Of a stretch of DNA of 12,380 bases, positions 5,154-12,380 are shown in pieces. The notes beneath the pieces are model-generated. The model saw only the letters and a list, made by a program, of their open reading frames with translations. It made no database searches and was not told where the DNA came from. The stretch lies in the NCBI GenBank assembly GCA_037143735.1, contig JBAWYD010000070.1, positions 1 to 12,380 on the forward strand, given 5' to 3'. Position numbers and translations under genes: made by a program. Source of the stretch: JAPLJQ01 sp037143735 (GTDB taxonomy: Bacteria; Desulfobacterota; Syntrophia; Syntrophales; UBA2185). Numbering within the stretch: the first letter of the stretch is position 1; every line of letters begins with the position of its first letter.

Positions 5154-6385
5154 TAACAGGGAATTCAAAGAAGGAAAAGGGCCAGTCTCATGATTTGACG
5201 GCGTATCTCCATAGATGTTGCCGTTTTCGATTCATATTTTTTTTCTGTCTGTTTTACATGTTGATCGGGAGCGTCCCTGCGGGATGCAAGAAAGAAACGC
5301 CGGAACATGCCTTTCCACCGGCGACGGTTTTGGCCGCAAAGGCCGTTCAGAAGGACATGCCCGTCGTCATCAATGCCATCGGGACGGTGGAAGCGTATAA
5401 GTCCGTAAGCATTTACGCCCGTGTCGGCGGTCAGCTCCTCCAGGCCCACTTTAAAGAGGGGCAGGATGTTCGTCACGGTCAGATGCTCTTTACCGTCGAT
5501 CCGGCGTCTTACCGGGAAAAACTCCGCCAGGCCGAAGGGGCGCTTGGCAAAAACCTTGCCCAGATGAAATATAACGACCAGGAAGCGAAAAGATATGCCT
5601 TTCTTTTTGAAAAGGGGGCCGTTTCGAAGTCGGAAGCTGAGAAGTTCAGGACCGATGCAGCCGCCTATGAAGCCGCCGTCAAATCGGATAAGGCCGTGGT
5701 GGAAGAGGCGCGTCTCAACCTCGAATACTGCTTCATCCGGGCGCCTTTTGAAGGACGAACGGGGGGCTACAGTGTCAACATCGGCGCCATTGTCAAAGCC
5801 AACGATACGGCTCTCGCGACCCTCAACCAGATTGTTCCGATCTATGTCCGGTTCTCCGTACCCGAAAAATACCTGTCCGATGTGAAACGATACATGCAGG
5901 CCGGATCCGTTCAGGCAAAGGTCAGCCCCGCCGCCGATTTCAAGGGCGAGGTGCGGACGGGAAAGCTCGTCTTCATCGACAATACCGTAGATGCGAATAC
6001 GGGGATGATCCAGTTAAAGGCCGAATTTACAAACGCGGACAGACTTCTCTGGCCGGGTCAGTTCGTCAATGTAGCCCTGCAGCTGACCGTCCAGCCCGGC
6101 GCCGTTGTTGCCCCCTTGAGGGCCGTTCAAATGGGCGAGAAGGGTCAGTTCGTCTTTGTCGTCAAACCGGACATGACGGTCGACCTGAGGCCGGTCGTGG
6201 TGGACCGTAACGTGGGCGAGGAGTCGATTATCGCTAAAGGATTAAATGCCGGGGAGACAGTGGTGACGGACGGCCACCTCAAAGTAAGGCCGGGAGGGAA
6301 GGTCGAAATCAAGGAAAATCTGGAAGCATCCATTCCCGGGCAGACCGGACAACCTACTGCAACGGCGGAGGGAGCGAAGAAGTGA
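5150..6385 (+). CDS. RND efflux periplasmic adaptor (MdtA/AcrA-like membrane fusion protein)
   Basis: A 411-residue membrane fusion protein that bridges the inner-membrane pump and the outer-membrane channel. After a charged N-terminus, residues about 25-45 form a hydrophobic segment ending GSVPAGC-KKE, so C46 may be lipid-modified, although Pro at -3 is unusual for a lipobox. The lipoyl half-motif is at about 82-118 (YKSVSIYARVGGQLLQAHFKEGQDVRHGQMLF). It is followed by an alpha-hairpin at about 120-187, rich in Ala, Lys and Glu, and by the returning lipoyl half (EYCFIRAPFEGRTG). Beta-barrel and membrane-proximal domains fill the rest, including GQFVNVAL and GETVVTDGHLKVRPGGKV. It starts inside the TolC-family stop codon and its own stop overlaps the pump's GTG, so translation is coupled across the operon. 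Confidence 0.92.
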   Translation: MITGNSKKEKGQSHDLTAYLHRCCRFRFIFFFCLFYMLIGSVPAGCKKETPEHAFPPATVLAAKAVQKDMPVVINAIGTVEAYKSVSIYARVGGQLLQAHFKEGQDVRHGQMLFTVDPASYREKLRQAEGALGKNLAQMKYNDQEAKRYAFLFEKGAVSKSEAEKFRTDAAAYEAAVKSDKAVVEEARLNLEYCFIRAPFEGRTGGYSVNIGAIVKANDTALATLNQIVPIYVRFSVPEKYLSDVKRYMQAGSVQAKVSPAADFKGEVRTGKLVFIDNTVDANTGMIQLKAEFTNADRLLWPGQFVNVALQLTVQPGAVVAPLRAVQMGEKGQFVFVVKPDMTVDLRPVVVDRNVGEESIIAKGLNAGETVVTDGHLKVRPGGKVEIKENLEASIPGQTGQPTATAEGAKK

Positions 6386-9300
6386 ACATCTCCGCCCTCT
6401 GGATTCGCCGTCCCATCATGACGAGCCTCGTCATGATGGCTCTCTTCTTTTTCGGAATCATCGGATACAGAAACCTCCCCGTCAATGACCTGCCGCAGAT
6501 GGATTATCCGACCATCCAGGTATCAGCCTCTCTTCCGGGGGCGTCTCCGGAAGTCATGGCCGCAACCGTCGCGACGCCCCTGGAAAAGAAGTTTGCCACC
6601 ATCCAGGGGCTGGAATCCATGAATTCTACAAGCGGTCAGGGAACCACATCCATCGTCATGCAGTTTTCCCTGGGACGTAACATCGACGCCGCCGCCCAGG
6701 ATGTGAACGCCATGATCACCGCCGCCCAGGGCGTTCTTCCGACATTGCCCGCTCCGCCTACTTACCAGAAGGTCAATCCGGCGGAATGGCCCATCATGTT
6801 TTTTGCCATGATCGGAGAATCCGTAAAAGAAACAACCATGTATGAATATGTAGATACGGTTATCTCTCCGAACCTGTCGACCATCAACGGGGTTTCCGAG
6901 GTCATCAAGTATGGGAAGAAATACGCCGTCCGCGTCCAGGTGAACCCCCATGCCCTGTCGGCAAAAGGTATCGGTATCAATGAAGTTGCTAACGCCGTCA
7001 GCGCCGGAAACGTCAACATCCCCGGAGGGTCGCTTGACGGACCCTACCAGTCCTATACCATCGATCCCCAGGGCCAGTTGAAAAAGGCGGATGCCTACAA
7101 CCCCCTCATCATTGCATATCAGAAGGGGTATCCCGTCCGTATCGGGGATGTGGGGCGGGGGGTCGACAGCGTCGACAGTAAAAAGGTGACCGTCTGGTAT
7201 GTGGATGACAACTATTCCGCTCAAACAGTGGTTTTTGCCGTTCGCAAACAGCCAGGGGCAAATGCCGTCGAGGTGGCAAACCAGATCAAGGCCATCATGC
7301 CTAAGTTGCAGGAACAGATTCCCGCGGGCATCGAAATCCGGTTGATGTTCGACCAGACGGACTTCATCCGGGAATCCATCAAGGACGTCCAGTATACCCT
7401 GCTTTTGACGATTGCCCTGGTCATCATCGTGATCTTTCTTTTCCTGCGGTCTGTCAGGCCCACGATCATTCCCACCATCGCCGTCCCCCTCTCCCTTGTG
7501 GGAACCTTTGCGGTCATGTACCTGTGTAACTTCAGCCTTAACAACATCTCCATGATGGCACTTGTCCTTTCCGTGGGTTTTGTCGTCGATGACGCCATCG
7601 TCATGATGGAAAACATCATCCGGCGGATGGAGAAGGGGGAGGATGCCATGACAGCCTCTCTCCTCGGCTCGAAGGAGATAGGTTTCACCATTTTATCCAT
7701 GACCATGTCGCTGGTTGTCGTTTTTATCCCGGTCCTGTTTCTGGGAGGGATTGTGGGACGGGTGCTTCATGAGTTTGCCATCAGCATCGGCGCTGCCATA
7801 CTCATATCCGGATTCATCTCCCTGACGCTGACGCCCATGATGTGCAGCCGTTTCCTGAAAAATGACGCCGAAAAAAATCGCGGCCGCCTGTACCAGGCGT
7901 CGGAGCGGGTATTTGGCGCGATGCTGTCCTTCTATGACCGGACGCTGCAGACCGTCATCCGGCGACGATTTTCCGCCATGCTGATCACCGTGGCCATTAT
8001 GGGCGCCAGCGTCGGTCTGTTCATGATCACGCCGACGGGCTTCATCCCCAGCGAGGACCGGAATTTTTTCATATGCTATACCATGGCGGCGGATCACATC
8101 TCCTATACCGACATGGCCGCCCACCAGGAGGTTCTCAATAAAATCATCATCGCCGACCCTGACGTGGATACCCTTGTATCCGTCGCTGCGGTGCCGAACA
8201 ACAATCAGGGATTCCTCTTTGCCCGATGCGTCGAAAGCAAGAAACGTAAGGCCCATCTTGATCAGATCATCAACCGGCTTCGAGCTCCCATGAACAGCGT
8301 CCCCGGTCTGCTGGCCTTTCCCATGAATCCGCCCCCCATCGAAATCGGAGGGAAACAGTCCAACGCCCTCTACCAGTTTGTCCTGCAGGCCGATGACCTG
8401 CAGATCCTCTACGCATACGGAAAAGATTTCGAGCAACGGATCCGGGAACTGCCGGGAATGACGGATGTGAGCAGCGACCTGAACTTCCGGAGCCAGAAGA
8501 TGGAAATTGCCATCGACCGGGACAAGGCTTCTGCCCTGGGACTTACGGCCCAGCAGATCGAAAACGCCCTGGCCTATGCCTTCAGCGGCGGCAAGGTCAG
8601 CACGATCTATGCGGCCACCACCCAGTATGACGTGAATCTCGAATTGGAAGACAGGTACACGGCCTATCCGGATATCCTGAACCTCCTGTTCATCAAATCA
8701 ACCACGGGGAAACTCGTTCCCCTGAACACCATCGCCACGGTGAAAAAGACCCTGGGCCCCCTGTCTGTCAATCATCTCGGGCAGCGCCCGGCAACCACCG
8801 TTTCCTTCAATCTCAAGCCCGGTTATTCCATCGGACCGGCCACGGATCAGATCCAGAAACTGGCTGCCCAGGTGTTGCCGGCCAATATCACGACAAGTTT
8901 TGAGGGCGCCGCCCAGGCATTTCAATCGTCCTTCGCCAGTCTCGGGTTTCTGCTTGTCGTGACCATTTTGGTGATTTACATGGTTCTTGGGATTCTCTAT
9001 GAGAGCTATCTCCACCCCATCACGATTCTCTCGGCGCTTCCTCTCGCAGGTTTCGGGGCGCTGGTTGCCCTGAAACTATTCGGGAAGGAACTCGATCTCT
9101 ATGCCTTTGTGGGAATCATCATGCTCGTTGGACTCGTGAAGAAGAACGGCATCATGATGATCGACTTCGCCCTGGAAACGGAACGGTCGGAAGAAAAGAG
9201 CGCGACAGAATCCATCCATCACGCCTGTCTCGTGCGTTTCCGTCCCATCATGATGACGACCATGGCGGCTCTCTTCGGAACGTTGCCCATTGCGCTGGGG

Positions 9301-9462
9301 TTGGGCGCCGGCGGCGAGTCAAGGCAGTCCCTGGGCATTGCCGTCGTCGGCGGTCTCTTGTTTTCCCAGTTTTTAACCATGTATATTACGCCGGTCTTCT
9401 ATATCTACATTGACATGTTCAACACGTGGCTGACGAAAAAGAAAATAGAAGGGCGCATGTAA
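6382..9462 (+). CDS. RND multidrug efflux pump, HAE1 family (MdtB/MdtC-like)
   Basis: A 1026-residue inner-membrane proton-driven exporter, full length for the hydrophobe/amphiphile efflux family. TM1 is near the N-terminus (PIMTSLVMMALFFFGIIGY), followed by the porter motif DYPTIQVSASLPGASPEVM at about 40-58. The proton relay is intact: D403 and D404 in TM4 (GFVVDDAIVMMEN) and K921 in TM10 (GLVKKNGIMMIDFA), matching AcrB D407, D408 and K940. The repeated architecture is visible, with two large periplasmic loops separating TM1 from TM2 and TM7 from TM8. Translation begins at GTG 6382 with an upstream GGAGGGAG site, overlapping the adaptor stop by 4 bp. A single pump gene suggests a homotrimer rather than the MdtB/MdtC heterotrimer. 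The substrate range is unknown. Confidence 0.95.
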   Translation: MNISALWIRRPIMTSLVMMALFFFGIIGYRNLPVNDLPQMDYPTIQVSASLPGASPEVMAATVATPLEKKFATIQGLESMNSTSGQGTTSIVMQFSLGRNIDAAAQDVNAMITAAQGVLPTLPAPPTYQKVNPAEWPIMFFAMIGESVKETTMYEYVDTVISPNLSTINGVSEVIKYGKKYAVRVQVNPHALSAKGIGINEVANAVSAGNVNIPGGSLDGPYQSYTIDPQGQLKKADAYNPLIIAYQKGYPVRIGDVGRGVDSVDSKKVTVWYVDDNYSAQTVVFAVRKQPGANAVEVANQIKAIMPKLQEQIPAGIEIRLMFDQTDFIRESIKDVQYTLLLTIALVIIVIFLFLRSVRPTIIPTIAVPLSLVGTFAVMYLCNFSLNNISMMALVLSVGFVVDDAIVMMENIIRRMEKGEDAMTASLLGSKEIGFTILSMTMSLVVVFIPVLFLGGIVGRVLHEFAISIGAAILISGFISLTLTPMMCSRFLKNDAEKNRGRLYQASERVFGAMLSFYDRTLQTVIRRRFSAMLITVAIMGASVGLFMITPTGFIPSEDRNFFICYTMAADHISYTDMAAHQEVLNKIIIADPDVDTLVSVAAVPNNNQGFLFARCVESKKRKAHLDQIINRLRAPMNSVPGLLAFPMNPPPIEIGGKQSNALYQFVLQADDLQILYAYGKDFEQRIRELPGMTDVSSDLNFRSQKMEIAIDRDKASALGLTAQQIENALAYAFSGGKVSTIYAATTQYDVNLELEDRYTAYPDILNLLFIKSTTGKLVPLNTIATVKKTLGPLSVNHLGQRPATTVSFNLKPGYSIGPATDQIQKLAAQVLPANITTSFEGAAQAFQSSFASLGFLLVVTILVIYMVLGILYESYLHPITILSALPLAGFGALVALKLFGKELDLYAFVGIIMLVGLVKKNGIMMIDFALETERSEEKSATESIHHACLVRFRPIMMTTMAALFGTLPIALGLGAGGESRQSLGIAVVGGLLFSQFLTMYITPVFYIYIDMFNTWLTKKKIEGRM

Positions 9463-9582
9463 GAGATTGTCAGCATGGTCTGAGCTGAAACATGGAAAGG
9501 GGCGGAACTTTTACGTAACATGTAGTAATAATGAAGAAAACATCTATTTTTCGTTGATTTCGAGGAGGAGAGAGAGGATAAG

Positions 9583-11262
9583 ATGTCTGATTTTATCAGG
9601 GATATTGTTGATGAAGACTTGAAAGCCGGCAAGCATCAGGGGCGCGTGGCCACCCGGTTTCCGCCCGAACCGAATGGATATCTCCATATCGGACACGCCA
9701 AGTCCGTCTGCCTCAATTTCGGTATCGCCGGCCAATATGGCGGCGCCTGTAATTTACGAATGGATGACACGGATCCGAGCGGGGAAAGCATGGAATATGT
9801 TGATTCGATCATCAGGGATGTGAAATGGCTTGGTTTTGACTGGGAAGATCGTTTGTATTATGCCTCTGATTACTATGAGACACTATACCAGTACGCGCTG
9901 CAGCTTATCGGGAAGGGAAAGGCCTACGTTTGCAGCCTGAGCGCCGATGAGATAAGGGAGTACCGGGGAACCCTGACGGAACCGGGAATAGAAAGCCCCT
10001 ACCGCAGCAGATCCGTGGAAGAAAGCCTCGACTTGTTTGAACGTATGCGGGCCGGAGACTTTGAGGAAGGAACCCATGTCCTTCGGGCCAAAATTGACAT
10101 GGCATCTCCCAATATCACCATGCGTGATCCCGTCATTTTCCGGATAAAAAAAGAAGCCCACTATCGAACCGGTGATACGTGGTGCATCTATCCCATGTAC
10201 GATTTTGCCCATTGTCTCTCCGACTCCATAGAGAAAATCACCCATTCCATTTGCACCCTGGAGTTTGAAAACAATCGGCCCCTTTATGATTGGTTTCTCG
10301 ATGAATTGAGCGTGGAATGTCATCCTCAGCAGATCGAGTTTGCCCGTCTCAACCTCAGTTTCACGATTTTGAGCAAACGAAAGCTGATCGAACTGGTGGA
10401 AAAAGGGATTGTGAGCGGATGGGATGATCCGCAGATGCCCACCCTGGCGGGCATGCGGAGACGGGGCTACACCTCCGAAGCGATCCGCACGTTCTGTGAT
10501 CGTATCGGCGTCGCCAAGAACGACAGCATCATCGATATTGCCCTTCTTGAGCACTGTGTCCGGGACGACCTGAATGAGAAAGCTCCGCGCGTCATGGCAG
10601 TGCTCAGGCCGTTGCGTGTGGTTATCGACAACTACCCTGAAGGCCGGGTCGAGGAGATGGAGTGTCCTTATCATCCCCAGAATGCCGCGATGGGCTCCCG
10701 AAAAGTTCCCTTTTCCCGCGTGCTCTACATGGAGAGGGATGATTTCATGGAGAATCCGCCCAGGAAGTTTTACCGTCTGGCTCCCGGCAGAGAAGTCCGT
10801 CTTCGCTACGGGTACTTTATAAAGTGCGCAAGCGTCGTTAAAGACCCCGTTACGGGCGACGTGGTCGAACTGCACTGCACCTATGACCCGGAGACGCGAA
10901 GCGGGTTTGCCCCCGACGGCAGGAAGGTCGATGCAACCATCCACTGGGTATCGGCGGCGCATTCACTTCCGGCGGAAGTGCGCCTTTACGACCGTCTCTT
11001 CCACGTCGCCAATCCTCTGAAGGAAGGCTCCGCTTTAACGGCGGCTCTGAATCCGAAATCGCTGGAAACTCTTGACTCATGCAGGTTGGAGCCGAGCCTG
11101 TCGGATGCGGCGCCGGGGAGTCGGTTCCAGTTTGAGAGGGTTGGCTATTTCTGTATGGATTCCGTCGCTTCTTCAGACAAAGGCCCCGTATTCAACCGAA
11201 CGGTTACTTTGAGGGATTCTTGGGCTAAAATCGCGGAAAAGGGTAATGCCCCCACACGGTAA
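9583..11262 (+). CDS. glnS: Glutaminyl-tRNA synthetase
   Basis: A class I aminoacyl-tRNA synthetase of 559 residues, close to the 554 of E. coli GlnRS, which joins glutamine to tRNA-Gln in the cytoplasm. The ATP-binding signature is PPEPNGYLHIGHAK, with HIGH at 35-38; the second signature is LSKRKL, at 263-268, in the KMSKS position. GlnRS-type features include RMDDTDPSGE (59-68), YPMYDFAHCLSDSIE (203-217) and HSICTLEFENNRPLYDW (221-237). The C-terminal half forms the beta-barrel anticodon-binding domains. An AGAGG ribosome site lies 5 bp from the ATG. The 120-bp gap from the efflux operon holds no clear terminator or promoter, so read-through is possible. A cognate tRNA-Gln gene lies convergently downstream. 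The presence of GlnRS implies direct charging rather than the Gat amidotransferase route for at least part of tRNA-Gln. Confidence 0.97.
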   Translation: MSDFIRDIVDEDLKAGKHQGRVATRFPPEPNGYLHIGHAKSVCLNFGIAGQYGGACNLRMDDTDPSGESMEYVDSIIRDVKWLGFDWEDRLYYASDYYETLYQYALQLIGKGKAYVCSLSADEIREYRGTLTEPGIESPYRSRSVEESLDLFERMRAGDFEEGTHVLRAKIDMASPNITMRDPVIFRIKKEAHYRTGDTWCIYPMYDFAHCLSDSIEKITHSICTLEFENNRPLYDWFLDELSVECHPQQIEFARLNLSFTILSKRKLIELVEKGIVSGWDDPQMPTLAGMRRRGYTSEAIRTFCDRIGVAKNDSIIDIALLEHCVRDDLNEKAPRVMAVLRPLRVVIDNYPEGRVEEMECPYHPQNAAMGSRKVPFSRVLYMERDDFMENPPRKFYRLAPGREVRLRYGYFIKCASVVKDPVTGDVVELHCTYDPETRSGFAPDGRKVDATIHWVSAAHSLPAEVRLYDRLFHVANPLKEGSALTAALNPKSLETLDSCRLEPSLSDAAPGSRFQFERVGYFCMDSVASSDKGPVFNRTVTLRDSWAKIAEKGNAPTR

Positions 11263-11295
11263 ATTCACGTCTTATTGTGTTAAACCGCGTTAAGT

Positions 11296-11321
11296 GCTTC
11301 CTTTGCAGAAGCCCCTTATTT
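11296..11321. terminator. Weak hairpin between glnS and the tRNA gene
   Basis: GCTTC (11296-11300) and GAAGC (11308-11312) form a 5-bp stem with a 7-base loop, followed on the plus strand by CCCTTATTT. It lies 33 bp after the glnS stop and 10 bp past the tRNA 3' end, so it could help end transcription from either side. The stem is short and the T tract is interrupted. Confidence 0.3.
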
Positions 11322-11322
11322 A

Positions 11323-11396
11323 TGGCTGGGGGACAAGGATTTGAACCTTGATCGACGGAGTCAGAGTCCGCTGTCCTACCATTGAACGATCCCCCA
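11323..11396 (-). tRNA. trnQ: tRNA-Gln (anticodon CUG), CCA encoded
   Basis: The minus strand folds into a complete 74-nt cloverleaf. Acceptor stem UGGGGGA pairs with UCCCCCA. The D arm is GUUC/GGAC, the anticodon stem GCGGA/UCCGU carries loop CUCUGAC, and the T arm CAAGG/CCUUG has loop UUCAAAU. The anticodon is CUG, which reads the glutamine codon CAG. Known GlnRS identity elements are present: a weak U1-A72 pair, discriminator G73 and the central U of the anticodon. The CCA end is encoded in DNA. The D loop is short (7 nt). The gene points toward glnS, with its 3' end 60 bp from the glnS stop codon. Confidence 0.96.
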
Positions 11397-11441
11397 GCAG
11401 TTTGTTTCAGCGTTTCAAGGTTACCGATGCGGATGCTGCGT

Positions 11442-11470
11442 TCCATATCACTAACCCACGTCATTATCAA
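11442..11470 (-). promoter_or_regulatory. Weak candidate promoter for tRNA-Gln
   Basis: On the minus strand TTGATA (11465-11470, 5 of 6) is followed after 17 bp by TATGGA (11442-11447, 3 of 6), about 45 bp before the tRNA 5' end. The -10 box is poor. Transcription from rlpA upstream is an alternative, since no clear terminator was seen in 11397-11568, which otherwise appears empty. Confidence 0.25.
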
Positions 11471-11568
11471 TAAAAAATTTTCCGGCCCCGTTCGCAAAAT
11501 TGTGATTCGGTATCGTGAACAAATAATTGGTTCCTGTCGCGGTGTTATAACTCTCTGAAAACGCAGCT

Positions 11569-12006
11569 TCAATACAATGTGATGATCCGCACACGCGCCG
11601 TCCCCATGCCACGGAAACCCAGTTCACGTGCCGCCGCACGCGACAAATCGATGAATTCAAAACTGCGTTTGCGGCAGCGATCGTTGACGGTCACCACCAC
11701 CGATCGTTTATTGGCCAGATTCTCCACCTTTACCCTTGTACCAAAAGGAAGTGTCGGATGGGCCGCCGTCAGCTTATGCGGGTTATAGGTCTCGCCCGAA
11801 CTGGTTCTTCTGTCGTTGTACCGTTTGTTGTAGTAACGGGCTGTCCCCACCACGCCTTCTGGCTTATCCACCGTAGCAGAAGCCTTTTGCTCTGTTACCG
11901 GTATTGTTGTCTTTTCTGCCTGAAGTGGAAGTGGAGCGGAAAGAAAGCCAAGCTGGCAGGCAACAATCCAGCACACTAACTTCCACTTCGTATTCGCAAG
12001 ACCCAT
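11569..12006 (-). CDS. rlpA: Short RlpA-like septal-ring lytic transglycosylase family protein
   Basis: A 145-residue exported protein with a double-psi beta-barrel domain of the RlpA family; characterised members cleave peptidoglycan lacking stem peptides. A signal peptide covers about residues 1-30 (LQA/EK cleavage) with no lipobox cysteine at the site. The domain runs from about 52 to 143: GTARYYNKRYNDRRTSSGET, LTAAHPTLPFGTRVKVENL, VTVNDR, then FIDLSRAAARELG. E72, H83 and D109 match the spacing of the acidic and histidine residues reported as needed for activity in the Pseudomonas enzyme (from memory). No C-terminal SPOR domain is present, so septal targeting by SPOR is absent. The usual NDRGP is NDRC here (C111), with a basic stretch after it. 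A good ribosome site (AAAGGAG) precedes the ATG. Domain identity is secure; enzymatic activity is inferred. Confidence 0.85.
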   Translation of the reverse strand: MGLANTKWKLVCWIVACQLGFLSAPLPLQAEKTTIPVTEQKASATVDKPEGVVGTARYYNKRYNDRRTSSGETYNPHKLTAAHPTLPFGTRVKVENLANKRSVVVTVNDRCRKRSFEFIDLSRAAARELGFRGMGTARVRIITLY

Positions 12007-12034
12007 GCGTATCTCCTTTGTAAGCGAATGCCTT

Positions 12035-12064
12035 TTAATCCACCAAAAGTGCGATCAATGTCAA
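12035..12064 (-). promoter_or_regulatory. Candidate promoter for the RlpA-like gene
   Basis: On the minus strand a perfect TTGACA (12059-12064) is followed after 18 bp by GATTAA (12035-12040), only 3 of 6 to the -10 consensus. The position is sensible, about 30 bp before the ATG with its ribosome site. The -35 box is convincing, the -10 box is not. Confidence 0.35.
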
Positions 12065-12124
12065 GCAGAACCTGGCAAATGACAAAAAACAGTTAAATAT
12101 TAAGAGCGTATTAGGCTATTTTTT

Positions 12125-12211
12125 ATGATATATTCCTCATTGGCCGGGAACATTATTGAACAAGCGGCGAAGAACAAGGATCAGGAAACGGCAACGGCAA
12201 ACGCTTCATGA
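12125..12211 (+). CDS. 28-residue ORF overlapping an upstream start of the Fic gene
   Basis: A small frame starts at ATG 12125 and stops at TGA 12209-12211, overlapping by ATGA an ATG at 12208 that is in frame with the Fic-family gene. The product begins MIYSSLAGNIIEQAAKNKD and ends in an Ala/Thr-rich segment. The overlap resembles coupled antitoxin/toxin pairs, but there is no ribosome site (the ATG follows a T run) and no recognised family. It may be spurious. Confidence 0.2.
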   Translation: MIYSSLAGNIIEQAAKNKDQETATANAS

Positions 12212-12222
12212 AAGGCGATATG

Positions 12223-12380
12223 ATGAAAGACGTACTGAATAAAATTGACACATTAAAAGCAAAGATCGACGCCCACAGGCCGATGGATGCTCACACGATC
12301 AAACAGATCCGGGAATATTTCCGGATCGGCATGACCTATTCAAGCAATGCCCTGGAAGGCAATTCATTGACGGAAACGGA
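12223..12380 (+). CDS. Fic/DOC-family protein, N-terminal part only (cut by window end)
   Basis: The first 52 residues of a Fic-domain protein. Family members usually transfer AMP from ATP to a Ser, Thr or Tyr of a target protein. The opening reads as a coiled helix (VLNKIDTLKAKIDAHRP) followed by IREYFRIGMTYSSNALEGNS, typical of the Fic_N region in stand-alone bacterial Fic proteins. S-N-A-L-E-G fits the (S/T)xxxE(G/N) inhibitory-helix motif, whose Glu blocks ATP binding, so this would be a self-inhibited (N-terminal, class II) Fic enzyme. The catalytic HPFxxGNG motif lies beyond the window. ATG 12223 is preferred because AAAGG lies 7 bp upstream; 12208 and 12220 are in-frame alternatives. 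Confidence 0.8.
   Translation, partial: MKDVLNKIDTLKAKIDAHRPMDAHTIKQIREYFRIGMTYSSNALEGNSLTET

Noticed and set aside
4455..5168. Long antisense frames across the TolC-family, RND and glnS genes
   Set aside because: They are shadows of strongly coding plus-strand genes, with no family motifs and no ribosome sites.
11323..11396. tRNA-Gln as an integration attachment site
   Set aside because: I found no integrase gene and no second copy of the tRNA 3' end in the window.

Overview
The window looks like a bacterial chromosome segment, most likely from a Gram-negative, syntrophic or sulfate-reducer-type deltaproteobacterium (Desulfobacterota, Syntrophales-like). This is inferred from a tripartite RND efflux operon, an RlpA-type cell-wall protein, a bacterial GlnRS, and an ECF sigma factor followed by an OsmC gene. 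No marker gene settles the taxonomy. No IS element, CRISPR array or rRNA was seen.

Layout from left to right. (1) Bases 1-203 are AT-rich and hold only short reading frames, one of which resembles the start of a HEPN/HepT-type protein. (2) Bases 204-1813 (minus strand) carry an AbiE-type toxin-antitoxin and phage-defence pair, antitoxin AbiEi then toxin AbiEii, overlapping by 4 bp. A promoter with a dyad between its -35 and -10 boxes precedes the pair. (3) Bases about 1986-3417 (plus strand) form a stress module. It has a good sigma-70-type promoter, a 13-codon basic leader ORF with a strong Shine-Dalgarno that overlaps the start of an ECF sigma factor, an ECF-promoter-like motif just after the sigma gene, an OsmC-family peroxidase-type gene, and a probable terminator. 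(4) Bases 3436-3786 hold a promoter and a 52-residue SEC-C zinc-motif protein. (5) Bases 3855-9462 encode a complete efflux system in the order outer-membrane channel, periplasmic adaptor, RND pump. Both junctions are 4-bp stop/start overlaps. (6) Bases 9583-11262 encode glutaminyl-tRNA synthetase, and a tRNA-Gln(CUG) gene lies convergently 60 bp beyond it. (7) Bases 11569-12006 (minus strand) encode a short RlpA-like protein. (8) The right edge contains the start of a Fic-family protein, preceded by a 28-codon ORF that overlaps an alternative start of that gene.

How the parts fit together: the efflux trio should export toxic compounds across both membranes. The sigma/OsmC pair plausibly links a redox or peroxide signal to transcription. 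GlnRS and its cognate tRNA sit side by side. An AbiE nucleotidyltransferase pair lies at the left and a Fic AMP-transferase-type gene at the right, so the conserved genes are flanked by accessory toxin or defence functions. The most unusual points are the overlapping leader peptide of the sigma gene, its cysteine-bearing C-terminal tail with no visible anti-sigma gene, and the glnS/tRNA-Gln pairing.
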